From: Amycolatopsis sp. cg9
GTDB taxonomy: Bacteria; Actinomycetota; Actinomycetes; Mycobacteriales; Pseudonocardiaceae
Direction of reading: 5' to 3'
Length of the DNA: 64,000 nt
NCBI RefSeq assembly: GCF_041346945.1
Contig: NZ_CP166850.1
Coordinates: forward strand, 4,944,501 to 5,008,500
In this document: one piece after another, positions 18,168-26,254 of the stretch
How the letters are laid out: each line of letters begins with the position of its first letter
Numbering within the stretch: position 1 is the stretch's first letter
Made by a program: the position numbers and the translations under genes
Notes under the pieces: model-generated
Database searches by the model: none
What the model was told of the DNA's origin: nothing
What the model saw: the letters and a program-made list of their open reading frames with translations, nothing else

Positions 18168-18469
18168 GATTCGTCCGTCCTTTCCCACCGTTCACCTGTC
18201 GGAATTCGCCTTCCCCGCGGCTGGGCGGAGGGTGGTGCGTCAGCCGATGCGAACAGTTCGGGACGAGCGCGGCCGGCCGCGGCCGAATTTCGGATTCCGC
18301 AAGGATTCCCTGGCTCCGCTGGGAAATCCGAGGTCAGCTTCGCCCGCCCGAGTGACACATCGGTGCCAGTGTTCTGGGAACGGCAAATCCTGACAATGCG
18401 AAGCCCAAGATCGAGCACAATGGAAATAAATGGCGCCGTCGCCGGAATGCCGGTGGGTGGGACCGGGCC
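18168..18469 (-). promoter_or_regulatory. Upstream region of the ThiG-like operon
   Basis: About 300 bases without a convincing gene. It is noticeably more AT-rich between 18340 and 18440 than its surroundings, as expected of the promoter region of the leftward operon. A weak stem (ggattccc near 18303 with gggaaatcc near 18320) is present. I do not see a TPP riboswitch core here. Confidence 0.45.
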
Positions 18470-18835
18470 TCAGGCGGGGACCGGGCGGGTCGAGCCGATG
18501 ATCGCCACCGCGTGGCTCGCGCGCGCCACGTGGACCGTGAAGTCCGCGCCGTCGCGGCTGAACCGGGCGATCAGCTCGCGCGGGGTGCTCCGGTCGTGCG
18601 CCTGCCAGCCGCGCTCGGCCAGCGTGGGCAGGACGACCTCGGCCAGGCGGCGTTCCGGCTCGCCGGGGTGTTCGAGCCGGACGCCGTACTGCCAGCACAG
18701 CAGCTGCCCCGGCCGGGTCGGGTCGCAGTCCAGCTCGCCGTCCACCGTCCGGTCCGCGCCGTCGCCGAACACCTCCGCGACGCTGTCGATCACGTCGGTC
18801 AGCTCGACGGCCAGCCGGTCCAGTTCCGGGCTCAT
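18470..18835 (-). CDS. Small protein paired with the alpha/beta-hydrolase effector
   Basis: 121 residues, starting with ATG inside the stop of the preceding effector gene (4-base ATGA overlap) with GGAGGGG just upstream. It has a helical N-terminus, two Cys (DCDPTRPGQLLCW) and a C-terminal strand region (FSRDGADFTVHVARA). It resembles small actinomycete proteins with LppA-like ends but carries no signal peptide. Tight coupling to a T7SS-type effector suggests an immunity protein or a secretion chaperone. The function is not proven. Confidence 0.65.
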   Translation of the reverse strand: MSPELDRLAVELTDVIDSVAEVFGDGADRTVDGELDCDPTRPGQLLCWQYGVRLEHPGEPERRLAEVVLPTLAERGWQAHDRSTPRELIARFSRDGADFTVHVARASHAVAIIGSTRPVPA

Positions 18836-20172
18836 CGCAGCACCCCTCCGTCGTTCAGGAACTCGACGCCGTGTTCGAGGATGCCATTCGGGTCGAAGGT
18901 GCCGTTCGGGGTGACCGGGCCGCTGGTGATCACGCGGTAGATGTTCGTCCACGACTCCGAACCCGGCTTCAGCACGTCACTGTGCGACGACAGGCCCCAC
19001 AGCTGGCCGCCCTCGGCGTCCCGGCCGGTCTCCAGCTCGGTGACGCCGGGGAAGGTGTCCGGGTCCGCGCCGTGGCCGATGCCGGTCCACTCCAGGCCCC
19101 ACGCGTTGCCCTGGGCGATCTCGATCGGGTCGAGCGGCGCCGTCATCGAGTAGCGCTGGACGCCCGCCTGGCTCGCCGGCAGGTCCGACGGCGACCACAC
19201 GCCGTGGCCCATGCCCGCCGACTCGACGTGCAGGACGCGGTCGACGTCGAGGCCGTGCGTCTCGGCCAGGCCGACCGTGGCGCCGCCGTAGCTGTGCCCG
19301 ATCGCGGTCAGCGTGACGTCGGAGCCCGCGTGGCTCGCGATCTCGCCGCGCAGGTCGTCGGTGAAGTTCTTGAGGTCGGGGGCCATCGTCTGCGCGTAGC
19401 TCGCGTCCGGGCCCTGCACGACCGGGTTCTGCGGGAACACCCCGTCGGCCCAGACGACCATCGCGGTGCGCCCGGTCGGGTCCGCGGCCACCAGGCTGCG
19501 CCCGAGCCCGGCGTAGGCGTCGAAGTTGGACATCTGCGTGTTGACGCCGGGGACGAACAACCCGACGTTCCGCGTCCCGGGCTCGACGTGCCCGACCAGC
19601 TCGGCGATCCGGCCGTTGCCCGCCGGGTCGAACTTCAGGATCTGCCGGTTGTTCGCGAGGATGTCTTCGTAGAGCTTGATCCGCGCCTGCGAGCGCTTGA
19701 TTTCGTCGGCGTCGGTCAGCCCGGCCAGCTTGGCGCGTTCGGCCGTCAGCGCGTCGGAGACCTTGGTGCGGTTCTCCTCGATCGCGTGCGCCCACGCGCC
19801 GGTGTCGGCGGACCCCCCGATGCCGGCGGGGTTCCCGGCCTTCGGCAGCGGGTCTTCGGGCAGCAGCGCCCGGTACATCGCGGCGACCTGGGCGTCGGTG
19901 CGGCGGTAGCCGGCGGCCGACTCGATCAGTCCACTTTGGAGCTTCTGGGCGCGGGTGACGTGCTCGCCGAGCTTCTCGCCCAGCTCCGTCATCGTCTTCT
20001 CGAACGTCTTGGCCGCGGCCGCGGACTCGCTGACCTGGCCGAACGCGGCGGCGGGGACCTTTTCCCCCGCCACCGCCTGCTGCGCGGTGCCCAGCGCGTC
20101 CGCACGCGAGCCGAACTCGCCGGCCACGGTGTCGAGGCGGGCCGGGGCGACGCGATAGCCGGCAGCCGTCAC
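18832..20172 (-). CDS. ESX-type effector: helical N-terminus plus DUF1023 alpha/beta hydrolase
   Basis: 446 residues. Residues 1 to about 100 are an EspC/WXG100-like helical hairpin (MTAAGYRVAPARLDTVAGEF), the usual T7SS export module. Residues about 180-400 are a DUF1023 alpha/beta hydrolase with the nucleophile elbow GHSYGG (Ser294) and later His residues (HSDVLK). It probably is an exported esterase or lipase acting in the cell envelope or on competitors. The start is GTG at 20170-20172 with GGAGG upstream. It is the fifth gene of a leftward operon of WXG100-like proteins and is followed, overlapping, by a small partner gene. Confidence 0.78.
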   Translation of the reverse strand: MTAAGYRVAPARLDTVAGEFGSRADALGTAQQAVAGEKVPAAAFGQVSESAAAAKTFEKTMTELGEKLGEHVTRAQKLQSGLIESAAGYRRTDAQVAAMYRALLPEDPLPKAGNPAGIGGSADTGAWAHAIEENRTKVSDALTAERAKLAGLTDADEIKRSQARIKLYEDILANNRQILKFDPAGNGRIAELVGHVEPGTRNVGLFVPGVNTQMSNFDAYAGLGRSLVAADPTGRTAMVVWADGVFPQNPVVQGPDASYAQTMAPDLKNFTDDLRGEIASHAGSDVTLTAIGHSYGGATVGLAETHGLDVDRVLHVESAGMGHGVWSPSDLPASQAGVQRYSMTAPLDPIEIAQGNAWGLEWTGIGHGADPDTFPGVTELETGRDAEGGQLWGLSSHSDVLKPGSESWTNIYRVITSGPVTPNGTFDPNGILEHGVEFLNDGGVLR

Positions 20173-20197
20173 GGCCCGCCTCCGTTCCTAGAGTGGT

Positions 20198-21499
20198 TCA
20201 GTACGCTTCGGGCTCTTCGCCGATGACCGGGGGTGCGACCGGGGCGGACTGGCCCCAGACGTTCTCCGTTTCGACCAGCCACGCCGGGATCCGGCGTCCG
20301 GAGCCCATGTCGCCGCCACCGCCCATGCCCATCGGCATCATGGGCATCATCGGCATCGCGCTCTTGGCCGCCGCCGCGCCCACCGCGCCGGCCGCGCCGC
20401 CGGCGAGACCGCTGAGCGCGTTGCCCGAGCCGCCGTCGCCGGCCAGGCCGGAGTGCGCGGCCGGGGCGTCGCCGCCCCCGCCGATGCCGGCCCCGCCGGG
20501 GATGCCGCCGCCGATCGAGGGCGCGTCACCGCCGCCGATCGGGATGCCGCCCCCGGCGCCGCCCTCGACGCCGGCCCCGCCGCCGCCGAGCTTGGTGCCG
20601 GGCGGCTGGTCCTTGTTGTCCTTCGGGTCCTTGCCGGTGGCCCAGGACGGCACCTTGGGCATGATCGAGCCGAACCGGCCGAACGCGGCGGCCGACGCCG
20701 CGGCGAGCCCGGCGGTGAACATGTCGCCGAACAGCGGGTTCGACGTCGGCACGGTCGTGCCCGGCTGCTGCGGCGTGCCGGTCGAGGGCAGCGGGTGCCC
20801 ATCGCCGGGGGTGACGACGACGCCGGGGTCGGTCACGCCGTTGCCGACGAGCCCGGGCGAACCCGTGCTCCCGGCACCGCCACCGGCGGGCGGGGCCGTG
20901 GGCACCTGGGCGGCGTTCGGCGACGCCGGGATCGACTCTTCGGCCACGGTGTACTCCCCGGCCAGTTCGGTCATGACGACGATCGCCTTGCCGTGCGCCG
21001 ACCCGGCGGCGTTGGCCGCGGACTGCTGGGCCTCGACGTTCGCGATGGCCTGCTGGCGCTGCTGCGCGGCGGCCTGGACGACGGTGGGGGAAGCGTCCGG
21101 CGGCAGCAGCGGCGGGTTGACCGCGAGCGCGACGTCGGCGGGGGAGACGTCCGGCACCGAAACCGGCGGCGGCATCTCCTTCTTGGCCTTCACCAGCGCG
21201 TCGGCGGCGTCGCCGAGCATCACGTTCATCGCCTCGGCGGTCTGCGCCACCTTGGAGATGCCGTTCGCGAGGTCGACGATCATGTGCTGGTACTGGTCGG
21301 CCGCGCCGCCGGTCCACTGGTCCTTGAACTCGGTCAGCTCCGAGTTGAGGTTGTGGGCCTGCTCGTGCAGGTGCAGCGCGGCGGACTTCCACTTGTCGGC
21401 GGCGTGGCGCGCGCTGTTCGGGTCGCCGGCCTGGAGCATCGCGTAGAGCTGCTGGTGGCTGAACGCGGCGAAGTTCGTGTGCGCGGTGTTCTTCGTCAT
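20198..21499 (-). CDS. WXG/PPE-like T7SS substrate with Gly-rich C-terminus
   Basis: 433 residues. The N-terminal about 130 residues are helical with DQWTGGAADQYQHM, a canonical W-x-G turn. The middle is Pro/Thr-rich. Residues about 300-405 are very rich in Gly, Ala and Met, and the end is acidic (IGEEPEAY). It lacks a classical signal peptide, as T7SS substrates do. The start overlaps the upstream gene by ATGA. It resembles the long WXG/PPE-domain proteins of Pseudonocardiaceae secretion loci. Its exact job (secreted matrix protein, EspB-like, or pore subunit) cannot be read from sequence. Confidence 0.72.
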   Translation of the reverse strand: MTKNTAHTNFAAFSHQQLYAMLQAGDPNSARHAADKWKSAALHLHEQAHNLNSELTEFKDQWTGGAADQYQHMIVDLANGISKVAQTAEAMNVMLGDAADALVKAKKEMPPPVSVPDVSPADVALAVNPPLLPPDASPTVVQAAAQQRQQAIANVEAQQSAANAAGSAHGKAIVVMTELAGEYTVAEESIPASPNAAQVPTAPPAGGGAGSTGSPGLVGNGVTDPGVVVTPGDGHPLPSTGTPQQPGTTVPTSNPLFGDMFTAGLAAASAAAFGRFGSIMPKVPSWATGKDPKDNKDQPPGTKLGGGGAGVEGGAGGGIPIGGGDAPSIGGGIPGGAGIGGGGDAPAAHSGLAGDGGSGNALSGLAGGAAGAVGAAAAKSAMPMMPMMPMGMGGGGDMGSGRRIPAWLVETENVWGQSAPVAPPVIGEEPEAY

Positions 21500-21882
21500 C
21501 CCTTGCGGCTCCCGTCCGAGTCACCGAGGCCCAGCAGCCCGAGCACCGGGTCGAGCAGGTTGGTGACCGCACCCGAGTGGTGCAGGTCCCCGGCCACCGC
21601 CTGGTCGGCGTTCTGGTAGCCGTCGGCGACCGTGGTGGTCACGTCCTGCGCGAAGCCGATCGCGCTGCGGACCTGGTCGAGCAAGCCCTGCATCTCCGAG
21701 ACGGCCGCGCGGTGCGCGTCGGCCAGCGACCCGGCTTCGCCGAACTCGCCGAACAACAGCGGCTCCGCGCCGAGGGTGAGCAGGAAGTCGTTCGGTTTCG
21801 ACATCGCGTGGATCTGGGTTTCCAGCTCCCGCACGAAGTCCTTCAGCGATTCCAGGTGGACGTAGTACGACTGGTCTGGCAT
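21496..21882 (-). CDS. Helical T7SS-associated protein
   Basis: 128 residues, predicted to be two long helices with no W-x-G motif (LKDFVRELETQIHAM, LADAHRAAVSEMQGLL). It lies between the WXG100 pair and the long WXG protein in one leftward operon and overlaps the next gene by 4 bases. Size and layout fit a divergent WXG100/EspC-type partner. No enzymatic motif is seen. Confidence 0.65.
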   Translation of the reverse strand: MPDQSYYVHLESLKDFVRELETQIHAMSKPNDFLLTLGAEPLLFGEFGEAGSLADAHRAAVSEMQGLLDQVRSAIGFAQDVTTTVADGYQNADQAVAGDLHHSGAVTNLLDPVLGLLGLGDSDGSRKG

Positions 21883-21984
21883 CGGTCCCGGCTCTCTGGG
21901 CGCGACTTGCGGACATGGGGAAAGCCGGTCGGCCGGTGCGAGCGGGGGGTTTCCCGCACCGGCCGACCGACGTCTGGGCGCGGA

Positions 21985-22287
21985 TCAGCCCGCGAACAGC
22001 CCCTGGTTGCGGTTCTCCAGCGACTGCTGGAGGTCGTGGGCCTCGCCGACCTTGCCGCCGAACTGCGCGATGATGGCGACGATGTCCGCGGTGGCCTGGC
22101 GCAGCCGGGTCTCCGACTGGCGGGCCGCGTCACCGGCGGAGCTGCCGGAGGCGTACCAGGTCGCGGTGATCGGCTGCAGGTTCTGGTGCAGCTGCTCCAG
22201 CTGCGAGGTGAGCGCCTTGGCCTTGGCGGCCAGGGATGCCGAGCTGTGCTGCAGCGCGGCGAAATTGATTTCGACGACGTCGGCCAT
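21985..22287 (-). CDS. WXG100-family protein (EsxA/EsxB-like)
   Basis: 100 residues, the classic size. The helix-turn-helix hairpin has ITATWYASGSSAGDAARQSE at the turn, so the motif is W-Y-A-S-G rather than strict W-x-G. It is the second gene after the YxG-containing protein at 22306-22650; the two are probably exported as a dimer by the T7SS machine encoded at 35.8-48 kb. ATG at 22285-22287. Confidence 0.82.
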   Translation of the reverse strand: MADVVEINFAALQHSSASLAAKAKALTSQLEQLHQNLQPITATWYASGSSAGDAARQSETRLRQATADIVAIIAQFGGKVGEAHDLQQSLENRNQGLFAG

Positions 22288-22305
22288 GGTGGGCGTCCTC
22301 TCGGG

Positions 22306-22650
22306 TCAGGGGTTGAGGCGGGGGATCACGCCCGAGCCCTCGAGGGTGTTGCCGACCCCCTGGAAGCTCTGGTGGACGTCGGCGTCGCCGCGGCCGTAGT
22401 TCTGGTGGCTGGTGTGGACGAGCTGCGACATGGTGTCGAGCTCCTTCACGGCCACGGTCATCTTCTCCTGCAGTCGCCGCTGGAGGTCCCAGAACGCCAC
22501 GGCCTGGTCACCCTTGTAGTTGCGCAGCGCCTCGGTCAGCTCGGACTCCAAGCTGGCCATCGTGGACTTGGCGTTCGTCGCGGTTTCCTCGAAACCCTGG
22601 ACGGCGCGCGTCATGGCAGCGGAATCTGCCTGGAATCCCGGACTGGACAT
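22306..22650 (-). CDS. WXG100-family protein, first gene of the ESX substrate operon
   Basis: 114 residues. The hairpin turn reads LRNYKGDQAVAFWDL, with Tyr replacing the Trp of W-x-G. ATG at 22648-22650 follows a strong AAGGAGGTGG. It heads a leftward operon of six genes down to 18470. The promoter is expected in 22651-22740. It would pair with the 100-residue protein downstream. Confidence 0.8.
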   Translation of the reverse strand: MSSPGFQADSAAMTRAVQGFEETATNAKSTMASLESELTEALRNYKGDQAVAFWDLQRRLQEKMTVAVKELDTMSQLVHTSHQNYGRGDADVHQSFQGVGNTLEGSGVIPRLNP

Positions 22651-22866
22651 CGACGGGCCACCTCCTTCCTGAAGCGAATTCCCCTGGCGCGGTGGTCCGC
22701 GCGGTGTGAAAGTCACGCTAGAAAAGAGGCCAGTGTGGTCAAACGGCACAACTGCCGGTCGCGGTGACGGCACTTATACCCACAGGGCCGCGGTGGGGCC
22801 CGCCCCACCTTTTCCCGGGGGCGCGCTCCAGTGCCCGGCGGCCGGCCCGGCGCCAGGCTGTGTGCC

Positions 22867-23835
22867 ATGGCAGACAAGGGAAATCCGCTGGTCACGCTCC
22901 GGGCGTGGCACCGCCCGCTGGTGGTGCTCGCCGGGGTGATGGGGGTGCTGTGCGCGGCGTCGCTGCTCGGCCTGTGCTTCGATGATCGCACGCTGGTCAA
23001 TGCGCCGGTCTGGCTCAAGCCGCTCAAGTTCTCGGTCTCGGTCGGGCTGTACGCGCTGACGCTGGCCTGGCTGCTCACCCACGTGCGCCGCGGCGCACGC
23101 GCGGGCTGGTGGTTCGGCACGGTGTTCGCCGCCGGCATCGGCCTGGACGTCGGGCTGATCGTGGTGCAGCTGATCTTCCGCGGCACCACGTTGCACTTCA
23201 ACAAGGCGACGCCGGCCGACGTCGCGATCAACAACGTCGTGGCGGGCGGCGCCTACGCGGCGTGGCTGATGACCGCCGCCGTGGTCGTCCTGCTGCTGGT
23301 CCAGCGCCTGCCGGACCGGGCGCTGACCTCGGCGTTGCGCTGGGGGACCGGCCTGGCCCTGGCCGGGATGGGGATCGCGATGCTGATGTTCTCGCCGTCG
23401 CCGGCCCAGCAGGCCGTGCTCGACGCGGGTGGCAAGCCCTCGACGTTCGGCGCCCACTCCGTCGGCGTCGAGGACGGCGGGCCCGGGCTGCCGGTGCTCG
23501 GCTGGAGCACCGCGGGCGGGGACCTGCGCATCCCGCACTTCGCCGGCATCCACGGCCTGCAGGTGCTGCCGCTGATCGCGTTCGGACTGCTGTTCCTGGC
23601 CCGCCGGTACCCGGTGCTCTCGGCCGACGTCGTCCGGCGCCGGCTCGTCCGGGTCGCCGGCGCGGGCTACGCGGGCCTGCTTGTCCTGCTCACCTGGCAG
23701 GCCCAGCGCGGCCAGTCGATCGTCCACCCGGACTTCTGGACCCTGGCCGCGGCCTTCGCCTTGGTGGTGGCGGTCGCGGGGGCGGCGGCCGTGGCCGTGC
23801 GGCCTTCTGCCGAAATTCTGAGATCCGCCCGGTAG
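22867..23835 (+). CDS. Multi-pass membrane protein
   Basis: 322 residues with seven or eight hydrophobic helices, an internal conserved-looking stretch PHFAGIHGLQVLPLIAFG (His/Asn-containing helix, near residues 220-237), and a short cytoplasmic tail. I do not recognise the family with certainty. ATG at 22867 is used. It is 30 bases upstream of the acyl-CoA ligase gene on the same strand, so they may be co-transcribed. Confidence 0.7.
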   Translation: MADKGNPLVTLRAWHRPLVVLAGVMGVLCAASLLGLCFDDRTLVNAPVWLKPLKFSVSVGLYALTLAWLLTHVRRGARAGWWFGTVFAAGIGLDVGLIVVQLIFRGTTLHFNKATPADVAINNVVAGGAYAAWLMTAAVVVLLLVQRLPDRALTSALRWGTGLALAGMGIAMLMFSPSPAQQAVLDAGGKPSTFGAHSVGVEDGGPGLPVLGWSTAGGDLRIPHFAGIHGLQVLPLIAFGLLFLARRYPVLSADVVRRRLVRVAGAGYAGLLVLLTWQAQRGQSIVHPDFWTLAAAFALVVAVAGAAAVAVRPSAEILRSAR

Positions 23836-23865
23836 ACCGGGACCCCCGGGCGAAAGGCGGTCGAG

Positions 23866-25278
23866 ATGGTCCACCCGCAGGCTCTGCTGGACGAGCTGGA
23901 GCGCGCCCCGGAGGTTCCCGCGTTCGAACACGGCTCCCGCGTCACGTCGCGCGGCGAGCTGCGGGAGCTGATCGGCCGGTTCACCGCGGGCCTGCGGGCG
24001 GCCGGGCTCGGCGCCGGCGACGGCGTCGGCCTCGCCACCGCCGTCACCGCGGAGGGGTTCGCCGCGCTGATCGCGGTGCACGTGCTCGGCGCCCGCGCGG
24101 TCGCCGTGCGGGCCGGGCTGCCGGAGGCGCAGCTGCGGCACGTCCTCGCCGACGTCTCGGCGGTGGTCGTGGACGGCTCGGTGGAGCCGGTGGACGCCGG
24201 CGTGCCGGTGCTGCGGATCGGGTCCGCCCTGCTGGCCGCGTACGAGGAGCCGGCACCGGGCGGACGGCTCGAGGACATCGCGACGGTCGTGTTCACCAGC
24301 GGCAGCACCGGCCTCCCGAAGGGCGTGGCCTACAGCTACCGCGCCCTGACCGAGGGCCGCGTCTGGCGGCCGCCGCTGCCCGGCACGGCCCACGAACGGC
24401 TGGGCGCGTGCTTCGGGCGGTACCTGCTGTTCGGTTCCCTGGCCAGCGCGGTGATGGTCGAGCAGCTCGGGGTTTCGCTGCTGTCCGGTGGCACCGCGGT
24501 GATCCCGGAAGGGCTGCCGGACTTCCCCGGCGTGCTCCCGCGGCTGGGGATCACCGCGGCCCTGACGACGGTGCCCAGGCTGCACCGGATCCTCGACGAC
24601 CTGCGCGGCACGGCCGTCGACCTGAGCGCGTTGCGGGCGCTGATCGTCGCGGGATCGCCGATGCCGCAGCACAAACTGGCCGAGGCGGCCGAGCGGATCG
24701 GGCCCGCGATGCACCACGCGTACGGGCAGACCGAGACCGGGATGCTGACGATCTGCCGGGCCGACGAAGGCCTCGGGTCGGTCGGGAAGCCGTGCGACAC
24801 GGTGCAGATCGACGTCCGGGACGAGATCTGGGTGCGCACCCCGTCGGCGTTTTCCGGCTATTGGCGGGATCCCGAGACGACGGCGTCGGTGCTGCGCGAC
24901 GGCTGGGTGCGCACGCAGGACCTCGGGCACCTGGATTCGGCGGGGTACCTCCACCTTTCGGGCCGGGCGCGGGACGTGGTGATCGTGAACGCGATCATCC
25001 ACTACGCCGGCCCGATCGAGCGGGCGATCGCGGCGCACCCGGACGTCGACCAGGCGTACGTGGTGGCGGTCCCGGACGCGCTGACGGGCGAAGCGGCGCA
25101 CGCCTTCGTGGTCCCGGTGCCGGGGCGGGAGCCGGACCTGGCGGAGGTCCGCAAGGGGGTGGCGGCCGAGCTGGGGGAGGCCGCGGTGCCGGCGCGGTTC
25201 AGCTTCGTGGGCGCGGTTCCCGTCGCGCCGTCGGGAAAACCGGACAAGGCCGCGCTGCGAAGGTCCGTTGTGGACTAG
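23866..25278 (+). CDS. Acyl-CoA synthetase / AMP-dependent ligase (ANL family)
   Basis: 470 residues. The adenylation motif TSGSTGLPKGVAYSYR is near residues 145-160, with YGQTETGM near 286 and GWVRTQDLGHLD and SGRARDVV further on. The C-terminal catalytic Lys is in PSGKPDKAAL. It activates a carboxylic acid as acyl-AMP and normally transfers it to CoA or a carrier. At 470 residues it is slightly short for a fatty acyl-CoA ligase; no acyl-carrier protein or PKS is nearby, so the acid is unknown. AAAGG lies before the ATG. Confidence 0.85.
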   Translation: MVHPQALLDELERAPEVPAFEHGSRVTSRGELRELIGRFTAGLRAAGLGAGDGVGLATAVTAEGFAALIAVHVLGARAVAVRAGLPEAQLRHVLADVSAVVVDGSVEPVDAGVPVLRIGSALLAAYEEPAPGGRLEDIATVVFTSGSTGLPKGVAYSYRALTEGRVWRPPLPGTAHERLGACFGRYLLFGSLASAVMVEQLGVSLLSGGTAVIPEGLPDFPGVLPRLGITAALTTVPRLHRILDDLRGTAVDLSALRALIVAGSPMPQHKLAEAAERIGPAMHHAYGQTETGMLTICRADEGLGSVGKPCDTVQIDVRDEIWVRTPSAFSGYWRDPETTASVLRDGWVRTQDLGHLDSAGYLHLSGRARDVVIVNAIIHYAGPIERAIAAHPDVDQAYVVAVPDALTGEAAHAFVVPVPGREPDLAEVRKGVAAELGEAAVPARFSFVGAVPVAPSGKPDKAALRRSVVD

Positions 25279-25757
25279 AAGTGGGTGTCGGCGCCGAAGG
25301 CCTCACGGAGGTGGCGCATGTCCGCGAGGTCCCGCGGCCGCGGTGCGTACCCCTGGTGGAAGAAGATCTGCTGGGCGGCCGAGATGCACGGCACTTCGAC
25401 GCCGTCGACCGACCCGGTGACGAAGCAGTCCGCGGGGTAGCGGAAGACCGCGCCTTCGCCGTCGGCTTTCTGGGTGGCTGAGCCGTTTTCGGCGAAGACG
25501 AGCGGGTGCAGGTCGAGTTCGGTCGCGCCGTCGGAGAGCACGAACCGGACCGGGCGGAGGTCGAGGGTCTCGTGGTAGCCCAGGGTTCCGAGCGCTCGCC
25601 GGACGGCCGGTTCCTGCTCCGAGCGGTGCAGCAGGTCGAGGTCGCCGTGGTCGCGGGTCTGCCGCCCGAGGAGCGCGTCGATGCCCCAGCCGCCCGCGAG
25701 CCACACCTCGTTCGGAGCCACGGCGGCCAGCACGCGGAGCACCGTGCGCGCGTCCAT
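25275..25757 (-). CDS. Aminoglycoside-nucleotidyltransferase-like protein
   Basis: 160 residues. The nucleotidyltransferase core is AGGWGIDALLGRQTRDHGDLDL, with both metal-binding Asp in the HGDLDL part, and the later ELDLHPLVF. It resembles ANT(2'')/LinB-type enzymes that adenylylate aminoglycosides or lincosamides, but it is a distant relative; resistance activity is not shown. The start codon shares one base with the stop of the YdeI-family gene (TGATG), so the two are translationally coupled. Its 3' end overlaps the convergent ligase gene by 4 bases. Confidence 0.75.
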   Translation of the reverse strand: MDARTVLRVLAAVAPNEVWLAGGWGIDALLGRQTRDHGDLDLLHRSEQEPAVRRALGTLGYHETLDLRPVRFVLSDGATELDLHPLVFAENGSATQKADGEGAVFRYPADCFVTGSVDGVEVPCISAAQQIFFHQGYAPRPRDLADMRHLREAFGADTHF

Positions 25758-26200
25758 CACTTCCCGGCGCGCAGGTCCGTGATCACCTTGGCGACCCGCC
25801 GCTGCCGGGTCTCCTCGGTCTTCGCCTGGCCGATCGGCAGCACGAACCGCTGCTTCGCACTGTAGGAAAGGCTTTCGAACCGCGCTCGCGCGGTGTCGTC
25901 CGCCGCCAGCGCCGCCGCGAGGTCCGGCGGGACCGCCAGCTCGCGCGGGGCGGTGTCGAGGGCGATCGCCACCACGACGTCGTCCCCGGCGGCGACCCCG
26001 GCCTTCTCGCGGTTCTCCGCGCTGAGCGGCACCAGGAACTGCCCGCCGCGGCTCGCGACCGTCGTGCGGTAGGTGTGCCCGCCGAGCGTCACCGTGACCG
26101 CGGGCTTCTTGCCGGCACCGAGCGCTTCGACGACGTCGTCGGGTACCGGCAGGCCGGTCGCGGTCTTGCCGCCGAGCAGCACCCGCGTGCGGAACTCCAT
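25757..26200 (-). CDS. YdeI/OmpD-associated (DUF1905) protein
   Basis: 147 residues. The N-terminal about 90 residues are a DUF1905 beta-barrel (RTVVASRGGQFLVPLS region), and the C-terminal about 55 residues are the YdeI helix pair (FESLSYSAKQRFVLPI). In other bacteria the family is linked to stress or antimicrobial tolerance, but the mechanism is unclear. First gene of a two-gene unit with the nucleotidyltransferase. Confidence 0.78.
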   Translation of the reverse strand: MEFRTRVLLGGKTATGLPVPDDVVEALGAGKKPAVTVTLGGHTYRTTVASRGGQFLVPLSAENREKAGVAAGDDVVVAIALDTAPRELAVPPDLAAALAADDTARARFESLSYSAKQRFVLPIGQAKTEETRQRRVAKVITDLRAGK

Positions 26201-26254
26201 GGGTCGAGTATGCCGCGTGCCGGCCTCCCGGGCGGTGAGGCCGGCACGGGCGGG

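Noticed and set aside
16129..18195. Leftward extension of the GT20 frame to more than 1,100 codons
   Set aside because: The extension lies opposite or out of frame with the MFS and ThiG-like genes and has random composition. The GT20 homology starts at the ATG at 16126-16128.
18168..18469. A possible TPP riboswitch ahead of the ThiG-like gene
   Set aside because: I could not find the conserved thi-box core, and the gene is probably not in thiamine synthesis.
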